39,396 nt of DNA, from positions 1 through 39,396 of IMG/VR virus record IMGVR_UViG_3300034374_004221; one strand, written 5' to 3'. Source of the stretch: a virus. Shown in pieces: positions 1-7,898 of the stretch. Within the stretch, counting starts at the first letter, position 1, and each line of letters starts with the position of its first letter. Under the pieces are notes generated by a model. It worked only from the letters and a program-made list of their open reading frames with translations. It did not search any database and was not told the origin of the DNA. Made by a program: the position numbers and the translations under genes.

Positions 1-1
1 T

Positions 2-907
2 TCTGTTCCTATTGATAAGAGCCCTTGGATTCCTCTTCGTATGTTCCGTGTGGCTCACGAAGCCTATGGACGTGGTTACTGCGAAGAACTACTCGGTGAC
101 CTGAAGAGCCTTGAGTACCTCAGCAAAGCAATCGTTGAAGGCAGTGCAGCAGCAGCCAAGATCATCTTCCTCTGCAATCCAAACGGCACGACTCGTCCTG
201 ACGCTCTTGCTCGGGCTGCCAATGGATCAATTGTGGCAGGCAACCCAAATGACGTGGCTCCTCTGCAGATGCAGAAGCAAGCAGATCTCACGGTTGCTCT
301 CAACACCATTGCACGGATCGAGCAGCGCCTGAGCTTTGCGTTCCTTCTTAACAGTGCCATTCAAGCTGGTGCTTCTGGTCGTGACCGTGTGACGGCTGAA
401 GAGATCCGTATGGTGGCTCAGGAACTGGAAGCAGGTCTTGGCGGTATTTACTCGATCCTTTCAATTGAGTTACAACTGCCTCTTGTGAACCGCAAGATGG
501 CGATGATGGAGCGGCAAGGTCGTCTCCCTCGTCTTCCTAAGGATGTTGTCAAACCTCAGATCACTACCGGTCTTGACGCCCTCGGTCGTGGTAACGACAA
601 AGCCAAACTCATTGAGTTTCTACAGACCTTGGCCGGAACTCTGGGACCGGAAGCTATGGCAAAGTTTGTTAATAGCCGAGAGCTTATTACTCGTCTTGCT
701 GCTTCTGACGGTCTTGATACGTACAAACTCATCAAGAGTGAGGAAGATCTTATGGCAGAAGAACAACAACAAGCTATGATGATGCAGCAACAAATGGCCG
801 CGCAAGATCCTAACAACGATCCTGCTAAACAGGCCGCACTAGTTAAAGCTGAAAATGACTCAATCCGGACAGCCCAAGAAGCCACTGGCGGTGGAGCCGG
901 TTTCTGA
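2..907 (+). CDS. Portal (head-tail connector) protein, C-terminal part
   Basis: The frame is open from base 2, so this is the 3' part (about 301 codons) of a gene that starts before the window. The portal is the dodecameric ring at the capsid vertex through which DNA is packaged and ejected. The visible part is mostly helical and ends in a Gln/Met-rich stretch (EEQQQAMMMQQQMAAQ) and a Gly-rich tail, as is usual for T7 gp8-type portals. Its place directly before scaffold and capsid genes supports the call. The 3' end overlaps the next gene by about 50 bases. The N-terminal half is not visible, so the family call leans on synteny as well as on the C-terminal character. Confidence 0.85.
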   Translation, partial: SVPIDKSPWIPLRMFRVAHEAYGRGYCEELLGDLKSLEYLSKAIVEGSAAAAKIIFLCNPNGTTRPDALARAANGSIVAGNPNDVAPLQMQKQADLTVALNTIARIEQRLSFAFLLNSAIQAGASGRDRVTAEEIRMVAQELEAGLGGIYSILSIELQLPLVNRKMAMMERQGRLPRLPKDVVKPQITTGLDALGRGNDKAKLIEFLQTLAGTLGPEAMAKFVNSRELITRLAASDGLDTYKLIKSEEDLMAEEQQQAMMMQQQMAAQDPNNDPAKQAALVKAENDSIRTAQEATGGGAGF

Positions 908-1070
908 AGTAAAGGAAGTTCCTAAAAAGGAAGCTCCTAAATCCAAAATGGATTTGCTCATTGAAGAACTGAAGGCTAAAAAGCCTGAGGTTTACGAACA
1001 GTACGTTGCTGCTGCTAAGGCAAAGCGTCCTGTTTGGGTTTATCCTGATCTGACCGTTCGTATTGGTTGA
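855..1070 (+). CDS. Small Lys/Glu-rich protein between portal and scaffold
   Basis: A 71-residue protein starting at ATG inside the portal 3' end in another frame, and ending three bases before the scaffold ATG. The first 30 residues are rich in Lys, Pro, Glu and Val (VSEVKEVPKKEAPKSK). The rest is predicted helical and ends YPDLTVRIG. I recognise no domain. The tight packing between two assembly genes and the translational overlap suggest a minor structural or assembly factor, but that is inference. Confidence 0.7.
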   Translation: MTQSGQPKKPLAVEPVSEVKEVPKKEAPKSKMDLLIEELKAKKPEVYEQYVAAAKAKRPVWVYPDLTVRIG

Positions 1071-1072
1071 TC

Positions 1073-1699
1073 ATGGAAGTCATCGCTGAGGGCGTACTGT
1101 CTCAGGAAACTGGACCGTACAGCGAGCAAGACCTTCAAGCTCTTCAAGAAGCTGAGCAACAAGAGCAACAGCAAGCTCAAGACGAACTGATCGGTGGCAA
1201 ATTCAAAAGCCCTGATGACCTTCTGAAGGCTTATCAAGAGCTTGAGAAGAAGCTTGGTAATCGTTCTGGTTACGACGAAGCTCAAGATGAACAGGACGTA
1301 GAAGAACAGGATCAAGAACCTGTTGTTCTGTCTCAAGAAGAAGAGTCCACCATTATGGACAGTATTGGTGGTCAAGAAGCTTTTGAATCTGTTCAAAGCT
1401 GGGCTCGGGAAAACCTCGATGGTGCTGAGCTAGAGGCTTACAACCGCGAAGTAAATAGCGGTGATTACTACCGAGCTCGTAACGCACTGCAGTCTTTGTA
1501 CTATGCGTTCCAGGAAAACTCTGGCTACGAGCCTGATCTGATTGGTGGGAAACTCTCTGGTAACAGCAGTGATGTGTTCCGTTCAAGCCAAGAAGTAATG
1601 GCTGCCATGAACGATCCTCGCTATTTGCAAGACCCTGCTTATACCCAAGACATCCAAGATAAACTGCTTCGCAGCGACGTTCTTGGTCCTAGGGGTTAA
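1073..1699 (+). CDS. Scaffolding / capsid assembly protein (T7 gp9-like)
   Basis: About 208 residues from the ATG at 1073, two bases after the preceding stop codon; an in-frame TTG at 1067 would overlap that stop. The protein is very acidic and Gln-rich (EAEQQEQQQAQDE; DEQDVEEQDQEP), with a motif like GGKFKSPDDLLKAYQELEKK near residues 40-60 that is common in podovirus scaffolds. Scaffolds line the inside of the procapsid and leave before DNA packaging. Position between portal and capsid genes fits. Sequence conservation is low in this family, so the call rests on composition plus synteny. Confidence 0.85.
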   Translation: MEVIAEGVLSQETGPYSEQDLQALQEAEQQEQQQAQDELIGGKFKSPDDLLKAYQELEKKLGNRSGYDEAQDEQDVEEQDQEPVVLSQEEESTIMDSIGGQEAFESVQSWARENLDGAELEAYNREVNSGDYYRARNALQSLYYAFQENSGYEPDLIGGKLSGNSSDVFRSSQEVMAAMNDPRYLQDPAYTQDIQDKLLRSDVLGPRG

Positions 1700-1722
1700 T
1701 ATTTGAATAGCGAACGTAAACA

Positions 1723-1746
1723 TTGTTGCCGCCGAGGCGATAACAA
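1723..1746 (+). promoter_or_regulatory. Hairpin in the leader of the capsid gene
   Basis: In the 93-base gap before the capsid gene, TTGTTG...TAACAA arms enclose a CGCC/GGCG inner stem. No T-run follows, so it does not look like a terminator. The capsid ATG lacks an obvious Shine-Dalgarno sequence (leader ends CTACTAACTAACG). The hairpin could be an RNA processing or stability element for the most highly expressed gene. Confidence 0.35.
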
Positions 1747-1792
1747 CAGTGCGAAGCGAGCGCAGTTAAACATTCCTACCTACTAACTAACG

Positions 1793-3205
1793 ATGCCCGA
1801 CTTTGCATCTCTTAGCCGGTTAGGTGGACTTAATGGCGTTCAATATAACGCTGGTTCCGCCTCCGGTAACTACGAGCGTGAAAACGCTAACTTCCTGAAA
1901 ATCTTCTCTGGCGAAGTTCTGACCACGTTCAACCGTGAGACGATCTTCAAAGATCTGACCATGAAGCGCAGCATCTCTTCTGGTAAGAGTGCTTCGTTCC
2001 CGATCACGGGTCGCTTCACTAGCCGCTACCACCGTCCTGGTGACTTCATCACCGGCCAAGGTAACAAAGGCATGATCGGCGAAAAGATCATCACCATCGA
2101 TGACCTGCTGATCGCTGATGCTTCCATCTACGACCTGGATGAAGCAAAACTTCATTGGGACGTGCGGAGCATCTACTCCACCGAACTGGGCCGCGCCCTG
2201 GCTCGTGCTTATGACCAGCGTCTGGCTCGCACCCTTCTGGCTGCTTCTGAGTCTGACGGTCGCGTTAAGGATTGGGAAGCCCGCAACTTCCAAATCGCTG
2301 GCGGTACTTTCGTCTCCGCTGCTTCCAACGTTGTCACCCTGAGCGCTAACTTCGCTACCGCTGAGCTCGGCTCTTGGGCTGTTGGTGAAGTTGTTTACGG
2401 TGAAGATTCCGGTGCTTACGGTGTGATCACCACTGCTCCTACCAACGGTGCAGCAACCTTCGGCATCAACCCCCTGGGTTCGATTGGTACTGGTTCTTCG
2501 GCCACCTTCACTGTTGGCGAGCGCCTGTTCACTCTGAACAAAATGCCTGGTGGTACCTCCTTCTCTGGTATCGACCTGAACGCTGCAGCTGACCGTAACG
2601 CTCGTGGCGATCTGATCGTTGAGAACCTGTTCAAAGCTTGCCAAGCTCTGGACGAGAAGGATGCTCCTAAGGAAGGCCGTACTTGCGTTCTGAGCCCTGG
2701 TGCTTACTACGACGTTCTGAACAGCGACCGTGCCATCAACACTGACTTCAACGGTGGCGGCGGTTCTAACGGCACCATCGGTGGCAACAAAGTTGCTTCT
2801 GTGGCTGGCTTCCGTCTGCTGACCAGCAACCACCTGGGTGTTAACAGCTATACCTCTGGTCAGTCCTACGTTGGTCTGAGCAACCAGTCTGCTGTTACCC
2901 GTGGTGAGCGTCCTAACTACGTCAATGGCCGCGACGGCTCTGATGGTCAGGCTGCTGCTGGTACCTATGACTACTACCAGGATGAGCAGGGTAACACCTC
3001 CTCCATCGCCAACTGCTTCGGCCTCTGCTTCACCAAAGAAGCTGTGGGTACTGTGTCTCTGAAGGACGTCTCGATGCAGATGACTGGTTCTGAGTACAAA
3101 GCAATGACTCAGAGCACCATGATGGTTGCTAGCTATGCCGTGGGTCACGGTGTGCTGCGTCCTGAGTGCTGCGTCAGCCTGCTGCACGACGGCAACCCCT
3201 ATTGA
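1793..3205 (+). CDS. Major capsid protein (T7 gp10-like)
   Basis: 470 residues. The N-terminal part (GNYERENANFLKIFSGEVLTTF, split here as GNYERENANF and LKIFSGEVLTTF) and KRSISSGKSASFPITG at about residues 58-73 are the typical start of T7-like capsid proteins with an HK97 fold. The protein is longer than T7 gp10A (345 residues). Much of the excess is a Gly/Thr-rich beta segment at about residues 168-250 containing WAVGEVVYGEDSGAYGVITT and FTVGERLFTL, which looks like an inserted surface domain. Codon use is strongly biased to C-ending codons, as expected for a highly expressed gene. A strong terminator follows 31 bases after the stop. Confidence 0.96.
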   Translation: MPDFASLSRLGGLNGVQYNAGSASGNYERENANFLKIFSGEVLTTFNRETIFKDLTMKRSISSGKSASFPITGRFTSRYHRPGDFITGQGNKGMIGEKIITIDDLLIADASIYDLDEAKLHWDVRSIYSTELGRALARAYDQRLARTLLAASESDGRVKDWEARNFQIAGGTFVSAASNVVTLSANFATAELGSWAVGEVVYGEDSGAYGVITTAPTNGAATFGINPLGSIGTGSSATFTVGERLFTLNKMPGGTSFSGIDLNAAADRNARGDLIVENLFKACQALDEKDAPKEGRTCVLSPGAYYDVLNSDRAINTDFNGGGGSNGTIGGNKVASVAGFRLLTSNHLGVNSYTSGQSYVGLSNQSAVTRGERPNYVNGRDGSDGQAAAGTYDYYQDEQGNTSSIANCFGLCFTKEAVGTVSLKDVSMQMTGSEYKAMTQSTMMVASYAVGHGVLRPECCVSLLHDGNPY

Positions 3206-3236
3206 TAAATAGGTTCTAGTTAATTACCAATACAAT

Positions 3237-3265
3237 GGGGGAAGCAGAAATGTTTCCCCCTTTTT
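3237..3265 (+). terminator. Intrinsic terminator after the capsid gene
   Basis: Arms GGGGGAAGCA (3237-3246) and TGTTTCCCCC (3251-3260) form a 10-bp stem with one G-T pair, closed by a GAAA tetraloop, followed by TTTTT at 3261-3265. This matches the T7 layout, in which a terminator after gene 10 separates capsid from tail expression. Confidence 0.92.
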
Positions 3266-3274
3266 ATTGCGATA

Positions 3275-3913
3275 ATGGCAACCAGTAAACTCAGTGCAGT
3301 TAACACGCTTCTTGCCATTATTGGCGAAGCCCCGATCAACTCTCTTAATCCACCACTAACTGGTGACGCTAGTCTTGCTGAGCGCACCTTGGATGAAGTC
3401 AGCCGTGAGGTCCAAGGAGCAGGCTGGTCTTGGAACACGATGCTTTATGATTCCATTCCTCTGGACGCTTCTACAGGTCAATCCCAACTTCCTGGGAACA
3501 CCTTGGCTGTTCGGTTTAACCCGCTTACCTATCCTTCACAAAGGTTTGTTCTTCGCGGTCTTAGGCTTTTTGATCGCGTTAAGAATACATACGATCTGAG
3601 AAGCAGCATTGGTGTAGCAACGACTGGTAACACCAGTGATCTTGTTGCTGAGATTATTGAAGAACTTCCTTGGGACAGCATTCCAGAAACTGGCCGTCGT
3701 TACATAATGATTCGTGCGGCACGGATGTTTGCAAATCGTGCTGTGACCTCTGCCAGTATTGAAAGCTATACAGCTGAGGATGAGCAAAACGCTTTGCAAA
3801 CGTTGAAGCGTACTGAAGACATGGCTCAGAACTATAACTTTATTAGCGGCCCTGACGATATGTACGGCGGTCGTGTGATTACTAATTTTGGTCCTGACAT
3901 CCTGAGCCGCTAA
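3275..3913 (+). CDS. Tail tubular protein A (T7 gp11-like)
   Basis: 212 residues starting at ATG ten bases after the terminator T-run. The N-terminus (KLSAVNTLLAIIGEAPINSL) is the hallmark of tail tubular protein A. The middle (VQGAGWSWNTM) and the end (ENALQTLKRTEDMAQNYNF) also fit this family. The protein forms the adaptor ring between portal and nozzle. The stop codon overlaps the start of tail tube B (TAATG), indicating coupled translation. Confidence 0.95.
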   Translation: MATSKLSAVNTLLAIIGEAPINSLNPPLTGDASLAERTLDEVSREVQGAGWSWNTMLYDSIPLDASTGQSQLPGNTLAVRFNPLTYPSQRFVLRGLRLFDRVKNTYDLRSSIGVATTGNTSDLVAEIIEELPWDSIPETGRRYIMIRAARMFANRAVTSASIESYTAEDEQNALQTLKRTEDMAQNYNFISGPDDMYGGRVITNFGPDILSR

Positions 3914-6900
3914 TGTCTAGAGAACTTTTTAGCCAAATCATTGGACCACTTAACAAAGGTGTAAACCAACAAGCAGATAGCTTTGTTCTTCCTGGTTTTG
4001 CCAAAGTCCTAGACAACGGCGTTTGTGACCTTGTGGAAGGTCTTAAAAAGCGTCTGGGTTCTGTGCCGGTTAAACGAGTTGATACGTTGACTCAGAACGC
4101 TGGTGGACAGACTCTGACTGCACCCATCAAATGGAACGAAGCTTGGGTTTATGTTTACAACCGAAGCAGTACAGAACGTTTCATTTTGATTGCAGCAGAC
4201 GACAGTAGGACTGTTTCTCGTACTGGAAACATAACAAATGGATCTGCAGTGGTAGCTTCTGTAAGCTCCATGACAGATTTGTTTGTTGGAGCTGGAGTAA
4301 CAGGTACAGGTATTCCTGCTAATACCACCATTGTTGATATTGATACTGCTGGCTCTCGCATCACTCTTAGCAAAAACGCAACTGCTACGACAACTGGAGT
4401 CACGTTAACGGTTGAATCTAATTTCACCTTTGTGACTGGCGTATCAAACGTTGAGCCTATTAGTGGCCTTCTTCCTGAGGTGGTTCCTGTTGAGCAGTCT
4501 TTTTCAAACATTACCTCCGCCAATCTTGAGTACCTACGTGGATCTGGCAGGGCTCGTGATCGGTTTAGGGCTACGTCATTCCAAGATTATGTCTTTATTA
4601 CAAACGTTCAAAAGGAAGTTAGTTACGACGCTACAGAAACGCTAACTCGTTACAACATCAGTAACATTAGTAGCAACTTCAGACCTACTCGTGCTCAGGT
4701 CTGGGTCAAGCTAGTTGACTATGACACTGAGTATGCCGTTCATATCACCCTTGATAACGGCGATGAGATTAGTGGCCACTACCTAACGCCGTCTCTTACT
4801 AACGCTGCAGGGGACGCAAACGTTGTTAGTTCTGCTGACATTGCAGAAAGACTTGTCAGCTTTACCAACACCATTACAGGTTCAACATCTATTGGTAGCT
4901 CTACTATCACTAGTGTTACAGCTACAGACATTGTTCAAGTTCATGGCGGAGAGCGTATTACTGGTACTGGTATCCCTGCTAACACTTTTATTGGTACTGT
5001 CGATACAGTTGCACTGACCTTTACTCTGGTCAACGAGGCTGGTACAGCTGTTAACGCAACTGCTAACGGCTCTACCACGCTGACCATTGGTCACGGTCTT
5101 GATCAAGTTGACGTGCACAATGAGCTGAACTTTGAGGTTGAAGACTCTCAAATTCTGATTACTTGCGCTAACGCCAACAGGTTTATCCAAAGCATCGTCG
5201 CGTCTGATGCTCGGGGTAACACCTTGATGGCTGGTTTCTCCAATCAGGTGACCAGCATCGTTGAGCTTCCTCCGTTCTCTTGGGAGGGTTATACAGTCCT
5301 TGTAGCTCCCGATGGTTCTTCAGATCAAAGCTCGTACTACCTAACCTTTAACGCTGAGAACACTACAACTAACGGTGACTTTGCTCGAGGTGTGTGGGAG
5401 GAATCTGCTGGTTGGGGAACTAGAGGTCAGTACGATGACAACACAATGCCTCATGCGTTTGTTTACTACCGAAACGCAAGCGGTCTTGTGCGATTTACTT
5501 TCCAACCTTTTAGCGGCACTACTTATACTGACAGCACTGTTTCTATCGATATTCCTGGTTGGACTAATCGCCTTGCTGGTGATGAAGATGAGCTACCAGG
5601 ACCTTCGTTTGTAACTAACAGAATCAACGACATTGTGTTCTTTAAGAACCGTCTTGGATTCGTTAGTGGTGAAAACGTCATCCTGAGTGAAGCAGGTGCC
5701 TATTACAACTTCTGGCAGCAGTCAGCTCTACAGGTTGTAGATAGCGATCCTATTGACCTCACAGCTGTCAGTAACGACGTTGCTGTGTTGAACTATGCGT
5801 TGCAGCAGCAGGACGAACTTGTACTGTTCTCAAACGAGAACCAGTTCCGTCTGTACTCTGGTGACAACGTTACGTTCTCTCCTGAGACAGCCTCTGTAGG
5901 CCGTATTAGCTCCATCAGTATGGAGCCCTATGTAAAGCCTGAGCAAGTGGGTCCACAGGTTCTGTTCCCTGTTAAAGAAGGAGACTTCACTGGTTTTCAT
6001 ACCTTCATTACTACTGACCGAACTGTTGGTATCAACCTGGGACAAACAGCAGTCATCACAGAAACTGTTCCTAAATACATCCCTAAGAACATTGACTCGT
6101 TGGCTGTCAGCCGTACAGACCAGTATTTGGTAGCTCTCAGTCGTGACGACTCCGATGCTTTGTATGTGTATCAGTTCTTCTGGGAGGCTTCTGGAGGCTC
6201 TCTGACCAACAGACAGAACGCTTGGCATCGTTGGACGTTCCCTAATAAGAGCATTCACTGGTGTGACTTTGTGGAGGGCACTCTCTACAAGCTGACTAGT
6301 TACAACAACGCTGGTACGACTGAGTACTACCTTGAAGGTCTTAACGCTTCTAGACCTCCTCAATCCAGTAACGATCTGTTCCTGTTGGACCGTCAGCTTT
6401 CTAGCTCCATTACGACTGACCTGGGTGCTGTAACGTTCAGCTACAACGCTGCAACAAATAAGACCACAGTTAATTTGCCTTACCGTACTGTTAACACAAG
6501 TCAGTTTGCCGTAATCAAGGTTGATTCGTCTGATGCAGCAGAATCTCAGAAGCGCTGGATCGTGGCTAATAGTGTTCCGGCTGGTGTTACTAGTTTCGTT
6601 TGCGATAGCCTTGGGGATTTTTCAAGCAGCTCTTGGGTCTTTGGTGAGCAATTTACGTTTACCTATCGACCGCCTCAGCTCATGCCTTACAGCAGAACAG
6701 CGACCGAAAACACTTTTATTGGCAATCGTACTGGTCGTCTGCAGCTGCGATATCTTGATGTTTATTACAGCGATGCAAGATACTTCACTGTTGAAGTGAC
6801 ACCTAAGCATCGAGATCTAGTTACCTATGAGTTTGACCGTCGAGATCCTCTTAACGGAAACATCGTTATCAGCCAAGAAGAGCCATTTGAAGAGGCTAAA

Positions 6901-7032
6901 TTCAGAGCCTATATTCAAAGCAAGAACGACCAAGTTACAGTGGAGCTAGTGAACGACAGCATCGACCAGGCTAAGTTCATTGCCCTTGAGTGGACTGGTC
7001 TGTATTTTGACGTTGCGAGGAAGTACGGCTAA
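3913..7032 (+). CDS. Tail tubular protein B / nozzle (T7 gp12-like)
   Basis: 1039 residues. The N-terminus (IIGPLNKGVNQQADSFVLPG) is typical of gp12-like nozzle proteins, and later segments such as FKNRLGFVSGENVILSEAG and HRWTFPNKSIHWCDF support this. T7 gp12 has 794 residues. The extra length includes two related beta modules at about residues 105-170 and 319-395, both carrying the phrase TGTGIPANT followed by a Val/Asp strand. They may be duplicated decoration domains on the nozzle surface. The gene is head-to-tail overlapped with neighbours at both ends. Confidence 0.95.
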   Translation: MSRELFSQIIGPLNKGVNQQADSFVLPGFAKVLDNGVCDLVEGLKKRLGSVPVKRVDTLTQNAGGQTLTAPIKWNEAWVYVYNRSSTERFILIAADDSRTVSRTGNITNGSAVVASVSSMTDLFVGAGVTGTGIPANTTIVDIDTAGSRITLSKNATATTTGVTLTVESNFTFVTGVSNVEPISGLLPEVVPVEQSFSNITSANLEYLRGSGRARDRFRATSFQDYVFITNVQKEVSYDATETLTRYNISNISSNFRPTRAQVWVKLVDYDTEYAVHITLDNGDEISGHYLTPSLTNAAGDANVVSSADIAERLVSFTNTITGSTSIGSSTITSVTATDIVQVHGGERITGTGIPANTFIGTVDTVALTFTLVNEAGTAVNATANGSTTLTIGHGLDQVDVHNELNFEVEDSQILITCANANRFIQSIVASDARGNTLMAGFSNQVTSIVELPPFSWEGYTVLVAPDGSSDQSSYYLTFNAENTTTNGDFARGVWEESAGWGTRGQYDDNTMPHAFVYYRNASGLVRFTFQPFSGTTYTDSTVSIDIPGWTNRLAGDEDELPGPSFVTNRINDIVFFKNRLGFVSGENVILSEAGAYYNFWQQSALQVVDSDPIDLTAVSNDVAVLNYALQQQDELVLFSNENQFRLYSGDNVTFSPETASVGRISSISMEPYVKPEQVGPQVLFPVKEGDFTGFHTFITTDRTVGINLGQTAVITETVPKYIPKNIDSLAVSRTDQYLVALSRDDSDALYVYQFFWEASGGSLTNRQNAWHRWTFPNKSIHWCDFVEGTLYKLTSYNNAGTTEYYLEGLNASRPPQSSNDLFLLDRQLSSSITTDLGAVTFSYNAATNKTTVNLPYRTVNTSQFAVIKVDSSDAAESQKRWIVANSVPAGVTSFVCDSLGDFSSSSWVFGEQFTFTYRPPQLMPYSRTATENTFIGNRTGRLQLRYLDVYYSDARYFTVEVTPKHRDLVTYEFDRRDPLNGNIVISQEEPFEEAKFRAYIQSKNDQVTVELVNDSIDQAKFIALEWTGLYFDVARKYG

Positions 7033-7898
7033 TGGCTGAAACAGTAAAGCCTAAATCAAGCATCTTTGATCTGCCTTCAATTCTTAGTATTGCTCAATTT
7101 GGTCTCGGCACTTTGGGAGCCGTTGCTTCCTATAAATATCAAAAGCTAGAAACCGAACGGGCTAACGCTGCTGCTCAGGCAGAGTTTTGGACTCGTTACG
7201 CAGACCAAAGCGCTCAGAACTACCGTAACTACGAGCTACAACTTAACTCTTGGTATCGGGAGTCTGACTACGTTGAACGACGTAGACAATACGAAGAGCA
7301 GCTCGCAGCGCAACAAGCCGCCTATAAAGGCGCTGTAACCACTGCTGCTACTAAAAACTTTGAGCGGCAGTTAGCGGACCTTGAAGGTCGCTTCTATGAA
7401 GAGGAAGCAAAGGAAACTATTGAACTGGAAAACATTCGAGCTCAAACTGTTGCAGCAGCTGCTAAGAAAGCTGCTGGTGGGCAGGTCGGTCGTTCTGTGA
7501 TTGGTCTTCAAAACCAGTACAACCAACAGTATCTTGCTAACCTCAGCAACCGTCAGATTACTCGTGGTTACAGGATTGCAGACAAAGTGAGAGCTGGTGA
7601 GGCACTTAACGTTGCTCGTGAAAACACTAGTAATCAGGTTCAGTTCTATACGCCTCAACCTATTGCTGATCCTGTCAAACCGATGGCACCTCTGCCTATC
7701 CAAGCTGTTCCACCTACAGCAGCTGGCGGTCCTAGTGTTTCCAACCTTGCAGTTCAAATTGGAACCCTTGGTTTGGATTCTTATTTGAACTACAGAGCTA
7801 TGCAGCCCCCAACTCCTAAAACTGTTGCAGGGCAATCCCAGTATTCTGGAACTAAACCAGCAGCAACTGAACCTACTACTCCTGAGGAGTCCCCCTAA
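7032..7898 (+). CDS. Internal virion / core protein (T7 gp14-like)
   Basis: 288 residues. After a short polar start there is a hydrophobic segment (LSIAQFGLGTLGAVASYKY, about residues 18-36), then a long Ala/Gln/Glu-rich helical region (about 40-200) that is probably coiled coil, then a Pro-rich tail. T7 gp14 is a small ejection protein with a membrane-inserting segment that forms the outer-membrane pore. Its place directly after the nozzle gene and before the two large core proteins matches T7. Assignment is by position, size and topology rather than a single motif. Confidence 0.8.
   Translation: MAETVKPKSSIFDLPSILSIAQFGLGTLGAVASYKYQKLETERANAAAQAEFWTRYADQSAQNYRNYELQLNSWYRESDYVERRRQYEEQLAAQQAAYKGAVTTAATKNFERQLADLEGRFYEEEAKETIELENIRAQTVAAAAKKAAGGQVGRSVIGLQNQYNQQYLANLSNRQITRGYRIADKVRAGEALNVARENTSNQVQFYTPQPIADPVKPMAPLPIQAVPPTAAGGPSVSNLAVQIGTLGLDSYLNYRAMQPPTPKTVAGQSQYSGTKPAATEPTTPEESP

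Noticed and set aside
1820-3187. Long open frame antisense to the capsid gene
   Set aside because: It exactly shadows the capsid gene, whose biased codon use leaves the antisense frame free of stops. The translation is Ser/Thr/Val-rich without any family pattern.
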